DNA of 64,000 bases from Pararhodobacter zhoushanensis (lineage in GTDB: Bacteria; Pseudomonadota; Alphaproteobacteria; Rhodobacterales; Rhodobacteraceae), in the NCBI RefSeq assembly GCF_025949695.1, contig NZ_JAPDFL010000001.1, forward strand, positions 4,343,501-4,407,500. The letters run 5' to 3'. Every line of letters starts with the position of its first letter. Positions within the stretch are counted from its first letter, which is position 1. The translations under genes were made by a program, and so were the position numbers. Positions 1-9,549 of the stretch are shown in pieces. Under the pieces are notes generated by a model, which was given only the letters and a program-made list of their open reading frames with translations, did not search any database and was not told the DNA's origin.

Positions 1-427
1 TGTGAACGATGGTACCCAGCGGCATGCCCGAGAACGGCATCGCGTTCCCCGGTTTGACGTCGGTTTTCGCGCTCGAGATCACCTGGTCGCCAACGGCCAG
101 GCGCTGCGGCGCGAGGATGTAATTGACCTCGCCGTCCGCGTAGCGGATCAGCGCGATGAACGCGGTGCGGTTGGGGTCATATTCGATCCGCTCCACCGTG
201 GCGGGGATGTCGAATTTGCGACGCTTGAAGTCCACAATACGGTACAGACGCTTTGCGCCGCCGCCCTTGTGGAATGCCGTGATCCGTCCGGTGTTGTTCC
301 GACCGCCCGTTTTGGTCAAACCCTGAGTGAGGTGCTTGACCGGACGCCCTTTCCAAAGCTCCGAACGGTCGATCAGAACCAGCCCTCGCTGGCCAGGCGT
401 CGTCGGTTTGTACGACTTAAGTGCCAT
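1..427 (-). CDS. rplB: 50S ribosomal protein L2, N-terminal part (cut by window edge)
   Basis: Primary 23S rRNA-binding protein of the large subunit, next to the peptidyl-transferase centre. The minus strand reads [16 protein letters not shown] from the ATG at 427 and continues 142 codons without a stop to the window edge. It includes the typical GRNNTGRIT and HKGGGAK segments. It is the next S10-operon gene after rplW, but here it is separated from rplW by a DUF2200 gene and 240 bp of spacer. A GGAAG ribosome-binding site lies just upstream of the ATG. Identification is secure; only the C-terminal half is missing. Confidence 0.97.
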   Translation of the reverse strand, partial: MALKSYKPTTPGQRGLVLIDRSELWKGRPVKHLTQGLTKTGGRNNTGRITAFHKGGGAKRLYRIVDFKRRKFDIPATVERIEYDPNRTAFIALIRYADGEVNYILAPQRLAVGDQVISSAKTDVKPGNAMPFSGMPLGTIVH

Positions 428-548
428 GCTTTCTGTCTTCCGTTGCTTTGTGGCAGGTTGCCCCGCCTGTCTGTTGAAGCCCCCCGAAGGTGGCCATAGA
501 AGGGGTCGCTTGGGCATGCCCGCGAGACCCTGGTTCCATAAGACACGA

Positions 549-568
549 GCCCCGGACGAATCCGGGGC
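549..568 (-). other. Strong hairpin between the DUF2200 gene and rplB
   Basis: A perfect 8-bp stem (GCCCCGGA / TCCGGGGC) closes a four-base loop that reads TTCG on the transcribed strand. No U-run follows, so it is not a classical terminator. It may be a processing site, an mRNA-stabilising 5' structure for rplB, or a Rho-independent terminator of a type lacking a U-tract. The rest of the 428-667 spacer shows another short palindrome (GATTCC/GGAATC near 633-649) and no gene. Confidence 0.45.
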
Positions 569-667
569 GCGTGACTGGGCGGGGATTACGTGAATTCCAC
601 CCGCGCGTCCATAGCCATGACTGTCATTTTTTTGATTCCTTCAAGGAATCGCACAGACCGGCCAGTC

Positions 668-1018
668 TCAGCTGCGCAGGATCTTCGACATCGGCCGTCC
701 CCGGGCCAACTCGTCGACCAGTTTGTCCAGATAACGGATCTCGCGCATCGTTTCTTCTTCGATTTCCTCGATCTGCACGCCGCAAATCTTGCCGGTGATC
801 TTCACCCGCTCCGGATTCATCGCCGGGGCGTCGGCAAAGAAGGTCTCGAAATCCGTCTTGTCACTGATTCGGGCGTCCAGCGTGGCCTGATCGTAGCCGG
901 TGAGCCAGTGGATCACCTGATCGACCTCGGCCTTGGCGCGGCCCTTCTTTTCGGCCTTGGCCACATAGAGTGGATACACGCTGCCAAAACTCATCGTGTA
1001 GACGCGATGCTTTGCCAT
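668..1018 (-). CDS. DUF2200 family protein inside the S10 operon
   Basis: A 116-residue protein starting [19 protein letters not shown] and ending MSKILRS. The [11 protein letters not shown] start, the [13 protein letters not shown] segment and the IHWLTGY motif are hallmarks of the DUF2200 family, whose biochemical role is unknown. The ATG at 1018 follows a GGGGAGGGA ribosome-binding site; a GTG at 1039 would add seven residues. It sits between rplW and rplB on the same strand, flanked by strong hairpins on both sides, so it may be transcribed or terminated separately from the ribosomal genes. Family assignment is confident; function is not known. Confidence 0.85.
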   Translation of the reverse strand: MAKHRVYTMSFGSVYPLYVAKAEKKGRAKAEVDQVIHWLTGYDQATLDARISDKTDFETFFADAPAMNPERVKITGKICGVQIEEIEEETMREIRYLDKLVDELARGRPMSKILRS

Positions 1019-1040
1019 TCCCTCCCCTCCCCGACGCAAA

Positions 1041-1075
1041 ACGCAAAGGGGCCCAGGCTTGCCAGCCCGGGCCCT
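1041..1075 (-). terminator. Terminator-like hairpin downstream of rplW
   Basis: An 11-bp stem (GGGCCCGGGCT with AGCCTGGGCCC, one G-T pair) closes a 4-base loop at 1049-1074 and is followed on the transcribed strand by CCTTTGCGTTTTG. It lies directly after rplW and before the DUF2200 gene. It could end or attenuate the rpsJ-rplC-rplD-rplW transcript. The U-tract is interrupted, so termination may be partial. Confidence 0.55.
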
Positions 1076-1098
1076 TCCGAAAAGATCGTCAACTCTGA

Positions 1099-1395
1099 TT
1101 ACAGACCGGTCGTCACGTCGATGGCGTTGCCGTCTTCGAGCGAGACATAGGCTTTCTTGACGTCTTTGCGCGTGCCCAGGATGCCCCGGAAGCGCTTGAC
1201 TTTGCCTTTGGTGATCAAGGTGTTGATCGCTTTGACCTTGACGCCGAAGAGAGCTTCGACAGCCTCTTTGATCTGCGGCTTGGTCGAGTCGATCGCCACT
1301 TCGAAAACAACGGCGTTGGCTTCAGAAGCCATCGTTGCTTTCTCGGTGATGATCGGCTTGCGGATCACGTCGTAGTGTTCGGGTTTCGCGCTCAT
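1099..1395 (-). CDS. rplW: 50S ribosomal protein L23
   Basis: 98 residues, the usual size. L23 lies at the exit of the peptide tunnel and docks trigger factor and SRP. Recognisable features are [13 protein letters not shown] near the start, the basic segment [20 protein letters not shown], and a YVSLEDG end. Its start overlaps the stop of rplD by four bases, which suggests translational coupling. In most bacteria rplB follows directly; here a hairpin and a DUF2200 gene intervene. Confidence 0.97.
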   Translation of the reverse strand: MSAKPEHYDVIRKPIITEKATMASEANAVVFEVAIDSTKPQIKEAVEALFGVKVKAINTLITKGKVKRFRGILGTRKDVKKAYVSLEDGNAIDVTTGL

Positions 1396-2012
1396 GCCAG
1401 TCGAGCCTCCAGAGCTTCGACGCCCGCCCGCGTGATGACCAGGGTCTCACGCTTGAGGATGTCGTAGACGTTCGCGCCCATCGACGGCAGGATATCCACG
1501 CCTTCGAGGTTGCGGGCGGCGGCGGCGAAGTTCTCGTTGACCGAGGCGCCGTCGATGATCAGGACCTTTTTCCAGCCCAGATCCGTCACTGCTTTTGCCA
1601 GCAGCGCGGTCTTGGCTTCGGCCATGTCGGCCACGTCCAGGATCACCAGCTTGCCCGCTGCGGCCTTGGCCGAGAGCGCATGCTTGAGACCCAGAGCGCG
1701 GACCTTCTTGGGCAGATCGAAGGCGTGCGACCGCGGGGTCGGGCCTTTGTAGACGCCGCCCTTACGGAAGATCGGTGCCTTCTTGGACCCGTGGCGAGCG
1801 CCGCCGGTGCCTTTTTGGCGATAGATCTTCTTGGTCGAGTAGGACACGTCCGAACGACCCAGCGTCGAGTGGGTGCCGGCCTGTGCGCGAGCACGCTGCC
1901 AGCGCACCACACGGTGCAGCAGGTCAACACGAACCTCGAGCCCGAAGATCGCGTCGTTCAGCTCGAGCTCACCTGCGTTGGCGGCGTCGAGTTTGATCAC
2001 GTCGAGTTTCAT
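1392..2012 (-). CDS. rplD: 50S ribosomal protein L4
   Basis: 206 residues. L4 binds 23S rRNA with a long loop that lines the exit tunnel; in E. coli it is also the feedback repressor of the S10 operon. The loop segment with [19 protein letters not shown] is present near residues 65-85, followed by the [12 protein letters not shown] motif. The start overlaps the rplC stop by four bases and the end overlaps the rplW start by four bases, so rplC, rplD and rplW are tightly coupled. Whether L4 autoregulation operates here cannot be judged from sequence. Confidence 0.97.
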   Translation of the reverse strand: MKLDVIKLDAANAGELELNDAIFGLEVRVDLLHRVVRWQRARAQAGTHSTLGRSDVSYSTKKIYRQKGTGGARHGSKKAPIFRKGGVYKGPTPRSHAFDLPKKVRALGLKHALSAKAAAGKLVILDVADMAEAKTALLAKAVTDLGWKKVLIIDGASVNENFAAAARNLEGVDILPSMGANVYDILKRETLVITRAGVEALEARLA

Positions 2013-2734
2013 TCATCGGCTCCTTCAGCGGCAGGCGCTGCTTCGGCAACGGCGGAACCCGAGGCCTTCAGGCCAGCAGGACGCGGAGCGTCGGCATGCG
2101 CGGGCTTCTTGACCGCGTCCTTGATGGTGACCCAGCCGCCTTTCGACCCCGGAACAGCGCCCTTGACCATGATCAGGCCACGGTCGGCGTCGGTCCGAAC
2201 GATTTCCAGGTTCTGCGTGGTGACGCGCGCGGCACCCATGTGACCAGCCATCTTCTTGCCTTTGAACACCTTGCCGGGGTCCTGGCACTGGCCGGTCGAA
2301 CCATGCGAACGGTGGCTGATCGACACGCCGTGCGAGGCGCGCAGACCACCGAAGTTGTGGCGCTTCATAACGCCCGCAAAGCCTTTACCGATCGAGGTCC
2401 CGGCGATGTCAACGTATTGACCGGCCAGGTAGTGGTCAGCCGAAATCTCGGCACCCACTTCGATCAGGTTGTCGGGGCTCACGCGGAATTCGGCCAGTTT
2501 GCGCTTGGGCGCAACATTGGCTTTCGCGTAGTGGCCCCGCATCGGCGCGGTGACGCGCTTTGCTTTGGCGGTGCCGGCACCGAGTTGAACTGCCGTGTAG
2601 CCGTCATTGTCAGCGGTCCGCTGAGCGACAACTTGCAGGGCATCGAGCTGAAGAACGGTTACCGGGATCTGGCGACCGTCCTCCATGAACAGCCGGGTCA
2701 TACCCAGCTTTTTAGCGATGACTCCAGAGCGCAT
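2009..2734 (-). CDS. rplC: 50S ribosomal protein L3
   Basis: 241 residues. L3 is an assembly-initiating large-subunit protein that reaches the peptidyl-transferase centre. It starts [20 protein letters not shown] and contains the conserved [17 protein letters not shown] and [20 protein letters not shown] segments, including the glutamine that is usually methylated. The Ala/Pro-rich C-terminal tail of about 25 residues (ending [10 protein letters not shown]) is longer than in E. coli and typical of Rhodobacterales. It lies 12 bp downstream of rpsJ. Confidence 0.97.
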   Translation of the reverse strand: MRSGVIAKKLGMTRLFMEDGRQIPVTVLQLDALQVVAQRTADNDGYTAVQLGAGTAKAKRVTAPMRGHYAKANVAPKRKLAEFRVSPDNLIEVGAEISADHYLAGQYVDIAGTSIGKGFAGVMKRHNFGGLRASHGVSISHRSHGSTGQCQDPGKVFKGKKMAGHMGAARVTTQNLEIVRTDADRGLIMVKGAVPGSKGGWVTIKDAVKKPAHADAPRPAGLKASGSAVAEAAPAAEGADE

Positions 2735-2746
2735 GCGACAGGCTCC

Positions 2747-3055
2747 TTAAACTTTGATTTCGACGTCGACACCAGCAGCGAGGTCGAGCTTCATGAGCGC
2801 GTCCACGGTCTGCGGGGTCGGATCGACGATGTCGAGCAGACGCTTGTGCGTCCGGATTTCCCACTGGTCGCGCGACTTCTTGTCGATGTGCGGACCACGC
2901 AGGACGGTGAATTTTTCGATCTTGTTCGGCAGCGGGATCGGCCCGCGAACTTGAGCGCCCGTGCGCTTGGCCGTGTTCACGATCTCCGCGGTGGACGCAT
3001 CCAGAACGCGGTAATCGAAGGCCTTGAGCCGGATGCGAATGGTTTGACCTGCCAT
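2747..3055 (-). CDS. rpsJ: 30S ribosomal protein S10 (NusE)
   Basis: 102 residues, first gene of the S10 operon. S10 is a head protein of the small subunit and, as NusE, links NusG to antitermination complexes. The sequence [19 protein letters not shown] and the segments [16 protein letters not shown] and [17 protein letters not shown] are diagnostic. It follows tuf by 49 bp, the arrangement tuf-rpsJ seen in many alphaproteobacteria, so it is probably co-transcribed with the str-type genes upstream. Confidence 0.97.
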   Translation of the reverse strand: MAGQTIRIRLKAFDYRVLDASTAEIVNTAKRTGAQVRGPIPLPNKIEKFTVLRGPHIDKKSRDQWEIRTHKRLLDIVDPTPQTVDALMKLDLAAGVDVEIKV

Positions 3056-3104
3056 CGTTTTTTCCCTCGGGTTGCGGGTGAGGCTTGCGCCTCACCCAAC
3101 CGCG

Positions 3105-4281
3105 TTACTTCAGAATCTTCGAGACGACGCCTGCACCGACGGTGCGGCCGCCTTCGCGGATGGCGAAGCGCAGTTTCTCTTCCATCGCGATCGGGGCGAT
3201 GAGCGAGACTTCGAACTTCAGGTTGTCACCGGGCATGACCATCTCGGTGCCCTCGGGCAGCTTGACGGTGCCGGTCACGTCCGTGGTGCGGAAGTAGAAC
3301 TGCGGGCGGTAGTTGGCGAAGAACGGCGTGTGACGGCCACCCTCTTCCTTGGTCAGGATATACGCCTCGGCTTCGAAGTCGGTGTGCGGGTTGACCGATT
3401 TCGGCTTGCACAGCACCTGGCCGCGCTCAACGCCGTCACGCTCGATGCCGCGCAGCAGGATACCGACGTTGTCGCCAGCTTCCCCACGATCCAGCAGTTT
3501 GCGGAACATTTCCACGCCCGTGCAGATCGACTTCTTGGTGTCGCGGATGCCGACGATTTCGACTTCGTCGCCAACGTTGATCACGCCACGCTCGACACGA
3601 CCGGTCACAACCGTACCACGACCCGAGATCGAGAACACGTCTTCGATCGGCATCAGGAACGGCTGGTCGATGGCGCGGGCCGGGGTCGGGATGTAGGTGT
3701 CGACGGCTTCCATCAGCGCGCGGATCGAGATCCTCGCCGATTTCCTTCATCTCACCGATCATCGCCTGATAGGCCGAGCCTTTGACGATCGGAATGTCGT
3801 CGCCGGGGTATTCGTACGACGAGAACAGCTCGCGCAGTTCCATTTCGACCAGCTCGATCAGCTCTTCGTCGTCGACCAGGTCGACCTTGTTCATGTAGCA
3901 GACCATGTACGGAATGCCGACCTGACGGCCGAGCAGGATGTGCTCGCGCGTCTGGGGCATCGGGCCGTCCGAGGCTGCGCAGACCAGGATCGCGCCGTCC
4001 ATCTGGGCAGCACCGGTGATCATGTTCTTCACGTAGTCGGCGTGGCCGGGGCAGTCGACGTGCGCATAGTGGCGCGCAGCGGTCTCGTATTCCACGTGCG
4101 CCGTCGAGATCGTGATCCCGCGGGCTTTCTCTTCCGGCGCGCCGTCGATCTGGTCATAGGCCCGGAAGTCACCAAAGTATTTGGTGATCGCTGCGGTCAG
4201 CGTCGTCTTGCCGTGGTCAACGTGACCGATCGTCCCGATGTTCACGTGCGGCTTGTTACGTTCAAACTTTGCCTTCGCCAT
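3105..4281 (-). pseudogene. tuf: Elongation factor Tu with a one-base frameshift
   Basis: EF-Tu delivers aminoacyl-tRNA to the ribosome. The first frame runs from [20 protein letters not shown] and has the P-loop [13 protein letters not shown] and NKVD. It then leaves frame after [16 protein letters not shown]. The correct continuation ([16 protein letters not shown], domains 2 and 3 to the stop at 3105) is in another frame. Removing one base near 3729 restores a 391-residue protein, the normal length. Either this copy is broken and another tuf serves the cell, or the base is a sequencing or assembly error. The protein is otherwise undecayed, which favours error or a very recent event. Confidence 0.9.
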
Positions 4282-4311
4282 GATGGCTTCTCCTAATTCG
4301 GTATCGGTGGC

Positions 4312-4361
4312 GGTGGGATGAAATCCCACCCTACGGGCGGTAGGGCGGGGTTCACCCCGCC
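4312..4361. repeat. Inverted pair of REP-like palindromes in the fusA/tuf spacer
   Basis: Two short palindromes face each other: 4312-4335 (minus orientation, CGTAGG head then stem GGTGGGAT/ATCCCACC) and 4340-4361 (plus orientation, GTAGGG head then stem GCGGGG/CCCCGC). The GTAG(G) head followed by a hairpin is the form of REP sequences mobilised by REP-associated tyrosine transposases (RAYTs). An equivalent pair lies at 15089-15142. Confidence 0.75.
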
Positions 4362-4368
4362 ACACCAA

Positions 4369-6492
4369 TCAAGCGTATTTTTTCTGGATCTCGTCCGAGA
4401 TGTTTTGCGGAACGGCGTCGTAATGGTCGAAGCTCATCGAGAACACGGCACGGCCCGAGGACATCGAGCGCAGCGTGTTGATGTAGCCGAACATGTTGGC
4501 CAGCGGGACCATGCAGTTGATGACATTCGCGTTGCCGCGGCTGTCCTGCCCCTGCACCATGCCACGACGGCTGGTGAGATCCCCGATGATCGAACCGGTG
4601 TATTCTTCCGGCGTGACCACTTCGACTTTCATGATCGGCTCGAGCAGCTTCGCACCGGCCTTCTTGAGGCCTTCACGCATGCCGGCCCGTGCCGCGATCT
4701 CGAAGGCGAGAACCGACGAGTCGACGTCATGGTAAGCGCCGTCGATCAGCGAGACCTTGAAGTCGATAACCGGGAAGCCTGCGAGCGGGCCCGAATCCAT
4801 CACCGATTTGATGCCTTTTTCGACACCCGGGATGTATTCCTTGGGAACCACACCGCCAACGATCTTGTTCTCGAACGAATAGCCTTCGCCCGGCACAGTC
4901 GGCTCGATGATGAGCTTGATGCGCGCGAACTGGCCCGTACCACCGGTTTGCTTCTTGTGGGTATAGTCGACGTCAGCCTTGTGGCTGATGGTCTCACGAT
5001 ACGCCACCTGAGGGGCACCGATGTTCGCCTCGACCTTGAACTCGCGCTTCATGCGGTCAACGAGGATGTCGAGGTGGAGTTCGCCCATCCCCTTCATGAT
5101 CGTCTGGCCCGATTCGAAGTCGGTTTCAACGCGGAACGACGGATCCTCGGCAGCCAGGCGCGCCAGGGCCAGGCCCATCTTCTCTTGGTCCGCTTTGGTC
5201 TTCGGCTCGACAGCGATCTCGATAACCGGCTCAGGGAAGGTCATCGTTTCCAGAACCACCGCCTTGGACGGATCGCACAGCGTGTCGCCCGTGGTGGTTT
5301 CTTTCAGACCGGCCAGCGCGATGATGTCGCCCGCAAAGGCTTCTTCGATCTCTTCGCGGTTGATCGCGTGCATCATCATCATACGACCGACACGCTCGCG
5401 CTTGCCTTTCGTCGAGTTCAGCATCTGATCGCCCTTTTTCACGGTGCCGGAATAGATCCGCGTGAAGGTCAGCGAGCCGACGAAGGGGTCGTTCATGATC
5501 TTGAACGCCAGAGCCGAGAAGGGCTCGGAGTCATCAGCATGACGCGCGATGTTGCGGGTTTCGCTTTCATCGTCCGGCGAGAAGCCCATGTACGCAGGAA
5601 CGTCCAGCGGCGACGGCAGGAAGTCGATGACCGAGTTGAGCAAAGGCTGAACGCCCTTGTTCTTGAACGCCGAACCCGCAGCTACCGGGAAGAATTTCAG
5701 CGCCAGCGTACCCTTGCGGATCAGCGAACGCAGAGTCTTCTCGTCAGGCTCGTTGCCTTCGAGGTACTGCTCCATCGCATCGTCGTCCATGTCGACGGCG
5801 AGTTCGATCATGTTGGCGCGCCACTCGTCGGCCACATCCTGAAGCTCGGCGCGGATCGGACGGCGAACCCAGCTTGCGCCGAGATCTTCACCAAGCCAGA
5901 CCCACTCTTCCATCTTGATCAGGTCGATGATGCCTTCCAGCTGGTCCTCGGCGCCGATCGGCAGAGCGATCGGGCACGGGGTGCCGCCGGTGCGGTCCTT
6001 GATCATCGCGACGCACTTGAAGAAGTCCGCGCCGATCTTGTCCATCTTGTTGACGAACACGATCCGCGGAACCTTGTAGCGGTCAGCCTGACGCCAGACG
6101 GTTTCGGTCTGCGGCTCAACACCGGCGTTACCGTCCAGCAGCACGACAGCACCGTCGAGCACGGCCAGCGAACGTTCGACTTCAATGGTGAAGTCAACGT
6201 GGCCGGGGGTGTCGATGATGTTGAAGCGGTATTTGGTGTCCGACGTACCTTCGGCGGTCGGATCTTCCTGACGCTGCCAGAAAGTGGTCGTCGCGGCCGA
6301 GGTGATCGTGATCCCGCGCTCTTGCTCTTGCTCCATCCAGTCCATCGTCGCGGCGCCGTCATGGACTTCGCCGATTTTATGGGACTTGCCGGTATAGAAC
6401 AGAATGCGTTCGGTCGTGGTCGTCTTGCCCGCATCAATGTGGGCAATAATACCAAAGTTCCGATAGCGCGTCAGCTGATAGTCGCGTGCCAT
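4369..6492 (-). CDS. fusA: Elongation factor G
   Basis: 707 residues, full length. GTPase that drives translocation of tRNA and mRNA, and helps split ribosomes with RRF. G-domain motifs are visible: AHIDAGKT (residues 17-24), [11 protein letters not shown] (switch I), DTPGHVDF (switch II) and NKMDK. Later segments such as GMGELHLDI and [13 protein letters not shown] are standard for domains III-V. It starts 11 bp after rpsG and is followed by the REP pair and tuf, in the order rpsL-rpsG-fusA-tuf. Confidence 0.98.
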   Translation of the reverse strand: MARDYQLTRYRNFGIIAHIDAGKTTTTERILFYTGKSHKIGEVHDGAATMDWMEQEQERGITITSAATTTFWQRQEDPTAEGTSDTKYRFNIIDTPGHVDFTIEVERSLAVLDGAVVLLDGNAGVEPQTETVWRQADRYKVPRIVFVNKMDKIGADFFKCVAMIKDRTGGTPCPIALPIGAEDQLEGIIDLIKMEEWVWLGEDLGASWVRRPIRAELQDVADEWRANMIELAVDMDDDAMEQYLEGNEPDEKTLRSLIRKGTLALKFFPVAAGSAFKNKGVQPLLNSVIDFLPSPLDVPAYMGFSPDDESETRNIARHADDSEPFSALAFKIMNDPFVGSLTFTRIYSGTVKKGDQMLNSTKGKRERVGRMMMMHAINREEIEEAFAGDIIALAGLKETTTGDTLCDPSKAVVLETMTFPEPVIEIAVEPKTKADQEKMGLALARLAAEDPSFRVETDFESGQTIMKGMGELHLDILVDRMKREFKVEANIGAPQVAYRETISHKADVDYTHKKQTGGTGQFARIKLIIEPTVPGEGYSFENKIVGGVVPKEYIPGVEKGIKSVMDSGPLAGFPVIDFKVSLIDGAYHDVDSSVLAFEIAARAGMREGLKKAGAKLLEPIMKVEVVTPEEYTGSIIGDLTSRRGMVQGQDSRGNANVINCMVPLANMFGYINTLRSMSSGRAVFSMSFDHYDAVPQNISDEIQKKYA

Positions 6493-6503
6493 TGTGAGGC
6501 TCC

Positions 6504-6986
<483 letters not shown>

Positions 6987-7358
6987 TTACTTCGGACGCT
7001 TCGCGCCGTATTTCGAACGACGCTGACGACGATCTTTGACGCCCTGCGTATCGAGAACGCCGCGCAGGATGTGGTAACGCACACCGGGAAGGTCTTTTAC
7101 GCGACCGCCGCGGATCAGCACGACCGAGTGCTCTTGCAGGTTGTGCTTTTCGCCAGGAATATAGCTGATGACCTCAAAGCCATTCGTCAGGCGCACTTTG
7201 GCAACCTTACGCATAGCCGAGTTCGGCTTCTTCGGCGTCGTGGTGTAGACGCGGGTGCAGACGCCACGCTTCTGCGGGCAGTTCTCCAAGTGCTGCGACT
7301 TGGAGCGTTTGACTTTCGGCTGCCGCGGCTTGCGGATCAGCTGTTGAATCGTCGGCAT
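6987..7358 (-). CDS. rpsL: 30S ribosomal protein S12
   Basis: 123 residues starting [15 protein letters not shown]; an in-frame codon ten positions upstream exists but the family start is the ATG at 7358. S12 monitors codon-anticodon pairing in the decoding centre. The [17 protein letters not shown] and [12 protein letters not shown] loops carry the wild-type lysines associated with streptomycin sensitivity. It is the first gene of the str-type unit and lies about 225 nt downstream of a strong predicted promoter. Confidence 0.98.
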   Translation of the reverse strand: MPTIQQLIRKPRQPKVKRSKSQHLENCPQKRGVCTRVYTTTPKKPNSAMRKVAKVRLTNGFEVISYIPGEKHNLQEHSVVLIRGGRVKDLPGVRYHILRGVLDTQGVKDRRQRRSKYGAKRPK

Positions 7359-7588
7359 ACGTTTCGCCTTGTCTTGCGGCCCGTTCAACCTGCGCTCGTC
7401 AGCGGGGTATCCGGGGGCAGTTCGTCATGTCGTGAATTGCGCGTCCGCAAAACACAAAACCGCATGCGCGTCCGATAACGGAAGCGCCGCGGTGGAATTC
7501 CAGAGGATCGAGGTTTTGCAACCTGGATCATGACCACGTGGTGTTTCTAAAGCCCCTGAGTCTGCACATACCGACCCCGGGTGAGCGG
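7359..7588 (-). other. Long 5' leader of rpsL
   Basis: No gene is visible. If transcription starts near 7582 the rpsL leader is about 220 nt. On the transcribed strand it contains a small hairpin (AGGTT-TTGC-AACCT rule, 7511-7526) and a direct repeat of GGACGCGCA around 7440-7475. A leader of this length could carry a ribosomal-protein autoregulatory site, but no known motif was recognised. Confidence 0.4.
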
Positions 7589-7617
7589 CGTATAGGGGGA
7601 GTCGCGAGCCTTGTCAA
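7589..7617 (-). promoter_or_regulatory. Sigma70-type promoter for rpsL-rpsG-fusA-tuf
   Basis: On the minus strand a consensus -35 box TTGACA (7612-7617) is followed, after exactly 17 bp, by TATACG (7589-7594), close to the TATAAT consensus. Transcription would start near 7582 and run into rpsL. It is one of the best promoter matches in the window, as expected for highly expressed ribosomal genes. Confidence 0.75.
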
Positions 7618-7697
7618 CACACGCCAAGCGCCCTGCACTGCGTTGCCGCACCGGCGCTGGCTTGCTAGGCTTGGCCGGCAATCCGGGGGCAGGCAGA

Positions 7698-8537
7698 ATG
7701 CTGTTTTCACGCTATCTCGACCGTCGCCGCGCCGCGCGCAAGGCGCAGGTGATCGGCATCTGCCGGTTTTCCTATCCCGCGCTTGGCGGCTTCAAGACCG
7801 AGCATGAAACGCCACAGGACCGCGCGCGTTTCCTCTATGCACCCGCGCGGCTGGATCAGCGATTCCGGCTGTTCGAGGCTTTCACCCTGCCCTGCCTGCG
7901 CGCCCAGACCGACCCCGACTTCACCTTCCTCATCATCATCGGTGAGGACTTTCCGCCCGAACGGCTGGCACAACTGCGCGCCCTGACCGCCGACCTGCCG
8001 CAAGTGGTCATTCAGGCCCATCCCCCCGGCCGTCACCGCACGGTCATGGCCGAGGCCATCGCCTCGGTCCGTCAGGAGGGTCGCTATTGCATCCAGTTCC
8101 GGCTGGACGATGACGACGCCATGGGCGTCGGCTTTGTCGCCAAGTGCCGCAAGACCCTGCACCAGTATTTTGCGCTGTTTCAGGGCAGCCGCCATGTCGC
8201 CATCGACTTTACCCGCGGCTACAACGCCCGGGCTGAGCCACAGGGCATTCTGGCCGAGCCCGCCAACCAGCTTTACCTCGGCGTCGCCTTCGCCATTGTG
8301 TTTCGGCCCGACGTCGCGCTCAGCGTGATGAACTTTACCCATCACGAGGTCTGGCAGCATATGCCGACCATCACCCGCACCGACCCGGACATGTGGGTGC
8401 GCGGGGTCAATGATCACAACGATTCGGGCGACCGGATCGGGCGTGATGTCACCCTGCTGACGGCCGAGCAAGAGACCCGCTTCCAGCGCGCCTTCGGTAT
8501 CAGCGCAGAGCGCGTGCGCGCGCTTTGCGGGCGGTGA
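7698..8537 (+). CDS. Putative rhamnosyltransferase-type glycosyltransferase
   Basis: 279 residues from the ATG at 7698. The protein belongs to the putative rhamnosyl transferase family (PF11316-like), which is often found with polysaccharide or methyltransferase genes. Visible features are IGICRFSYPALGGF near the start, FLIIIGEDFPPE, an acidic RLDDDDAMG motif (135-143) of the DxD type that would bind the metal-sugar nucleotide, and HHEVWQHMPTITRTDPDMWVR. No signal peptide or membrane segment is seen. Its end overlaps the end of the convergent EamA gene by 38 bp. The acceptor and exact sugar are unknown. Confidence 0.7.
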   Translation: MLFSRYLDRRRAARKAQVIGICRFSYPALGGFKTEHETPQDRARFLYAPARLDQRFRLFEAFTLPCLRAQTDPDFTFLIIIGEDFPPERLAQLRALTADLPQVVIQAHPPGRHRTVMAEAIASVRQEGRYCIQFRLDDDDAMGVGFVAKCRKTLHQYFALFQGSRHVAIDFTRGYNARAEPQGILAEPANQLYLGVAFAIVFRPDVALSVMNFTHHEVWQHMPTITRTDPDMWVRGVNDHNDSGDRIGRDVTLLTAEQETRFQRAFGISAERVRALCGR

Positions 8538-9390
8538 CGCGCTCGCGGTAAAAGGTGAAGAGACCCGTCGCCACGATCAGCCCCGCCCCCAGTTGGGTCA
8601 GCATGTCGGGCCATTCGCGGAACAGGAAGAACCCGACGATCAGCGCCCAGATCAGCCCGACGTAACGGAACGGCGTCACCACGGCCAGTTCCCCGGTCCG
8701 CACCGCCATCACTGTCATCAGATACCCGCCGACGATGGCCAGTGAGGTGCCGCACAGCAGCAGCGCCGCCTGCGGGCTAGGCAGTTGCACCGTCTCGCTC
8801 AGCATCCCCACCGCGCCGAACACCGTCACGAACACCGCGTTCACCAGCGCCACCAGCAGCGACGGGATGGCCTTGGTCATCCGCCGCGTCAGCAGGTCGC
8901 GCGCGGTCACCACGACCACGCAGATCAGCGCGTAGAGGGCGTAGACGTCAAAGCCACCGGCCTCGGGCCGCACGATCAGCAGCACGCCAAGGAAGCCCAC
9001 GCCGATCGCCGCCAGCCGCTTCCATCCGACCGCCTCCCCCAGAAACAGCGCCGCCCCCAGCGTCACGGTCAACGGCAGGGCCTGCATGATCGCGGTCAGG
9101 TTGGCGATCGGGGTGTGATACAGCGCCTGCAGGAAGAACCAGACCGAGGCCGTATCGAACAACGCCCTCAGCACGATCAGCCGCCGGTCATGCCCGGTCA
9201 GCACCACGCGAAATGCGCCTGCCCGCCACGCCCACAGGCCCAGCACCGCCGACACCGCCAGCCCGCGCCACACGAGCGTCTGGAACATCGGCAGTTCCTG
9301 TCCGAGCAGTTTCATGAAGGAATCAGAGAGCGTGAAGGCGGCCATCCCGGCCATCATCAAAAGCGCGCCACGCGCGTTGTCGGACAGCAT
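8500..9390 (-). CDS. EamA/DMT-family membrane transporter
   Basis: 296 residues beginning MLSDNARGALLMMAGMAAFT. Two homologous EamA halves give about ten hydrophobic helices; typical stretches are AFTLSDSFMKLL in the first helix and IWALIVGFFLFREWPD in the second half. Members of this drug/metabolite transporter superfamily export amino acids, nucleosides or other metabolites from the inner membrane; the substrate here is not predictable. The frame stays open far upstream, but the ATG at 9390 gives the normal N-terminus. It overlaps the preceding convergent gene by 38 bp. Confidence 0.88.
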   Translation of the reverse strand: MLSDNARGALLMMAGMAAFTLSDSFMKLLGQELPMFQTLVWRGLAVSAVLGLWAWRAGAFRVVLTGHDRRLIVLRALFDTASVWFFLQALYHTPIANLTAIMQALPLTVTLGAALFLGEAVGWKRLAAIGVGFLGVLLIVRPEAGGFDVYALYALICVVVVTARDLLTRRMTKAIPSLLVALVNAVFVTVFGAVGMLSETVQLPSPQAALLLCGTSLAIVGGYLMTVMAVRTGELAVVTPFRYVGLIWALIVGFFLFREWPDMLTQLGAGLIVATGLFTFYRERVTARKARARALR

Positions 9391-9480
9391 ACACTCCCCC
9401 GGAAACCGTCCCACCGGCTTGGCATTGAACAGGTGAAAAGAAAAGCCCCGTGTTGCGGCGATGGCGGCGCGAGGCCGGGC

Positions 9481-9535
9481 GTGTAAAGCGTGCTTGACAC
9501 GCACGGGGGCTCGGCCATGTAAAGGGTGCTTTACA
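9481..9535 (+). promoter_or_regulatory. Two operator-like dyads overlapping the promoter of the membrane protein/XRE pair
   Basis: Dyad 1 (9481-9500) is GTGTAAAG-CGTG-CTTGACAC with one mismatch. Dyad 2 (9518-9535) is a perfect TGTAAAG-GGTG-CTTTACA. Their centres are 36 bp apart and both have 4-bp spacers. Dyad 1 contains TTGACA (9494-9499), a possible -35, and dyad 2 covers the expected -10 region. The site lies 15 bp before the membrane-protein ATG. The small XRE regulator encoded at 9915 is the natural candidate to bind both sites and repress its own operon. Confidence 0.7.
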
Positions 9536-9549
9536 AACCGGAGGCACCC

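Noticed and set aside
3105..4281. Programmed frameshifting as the explanation for the split tuf
   Set aside because: There is no slippery heptamer or stimulatory structure at the break, and EF-Tu is never known to need one. Error or pseudogenisation is simpler.
8500..8537. A gene-boundary error at the overlapping 3' ends of the glycosyltransferase and EamA genes
   Set aside because: Both proteins keep normal family ends. A short convergent overlap is common in compact genomes, so it is accepted as real.
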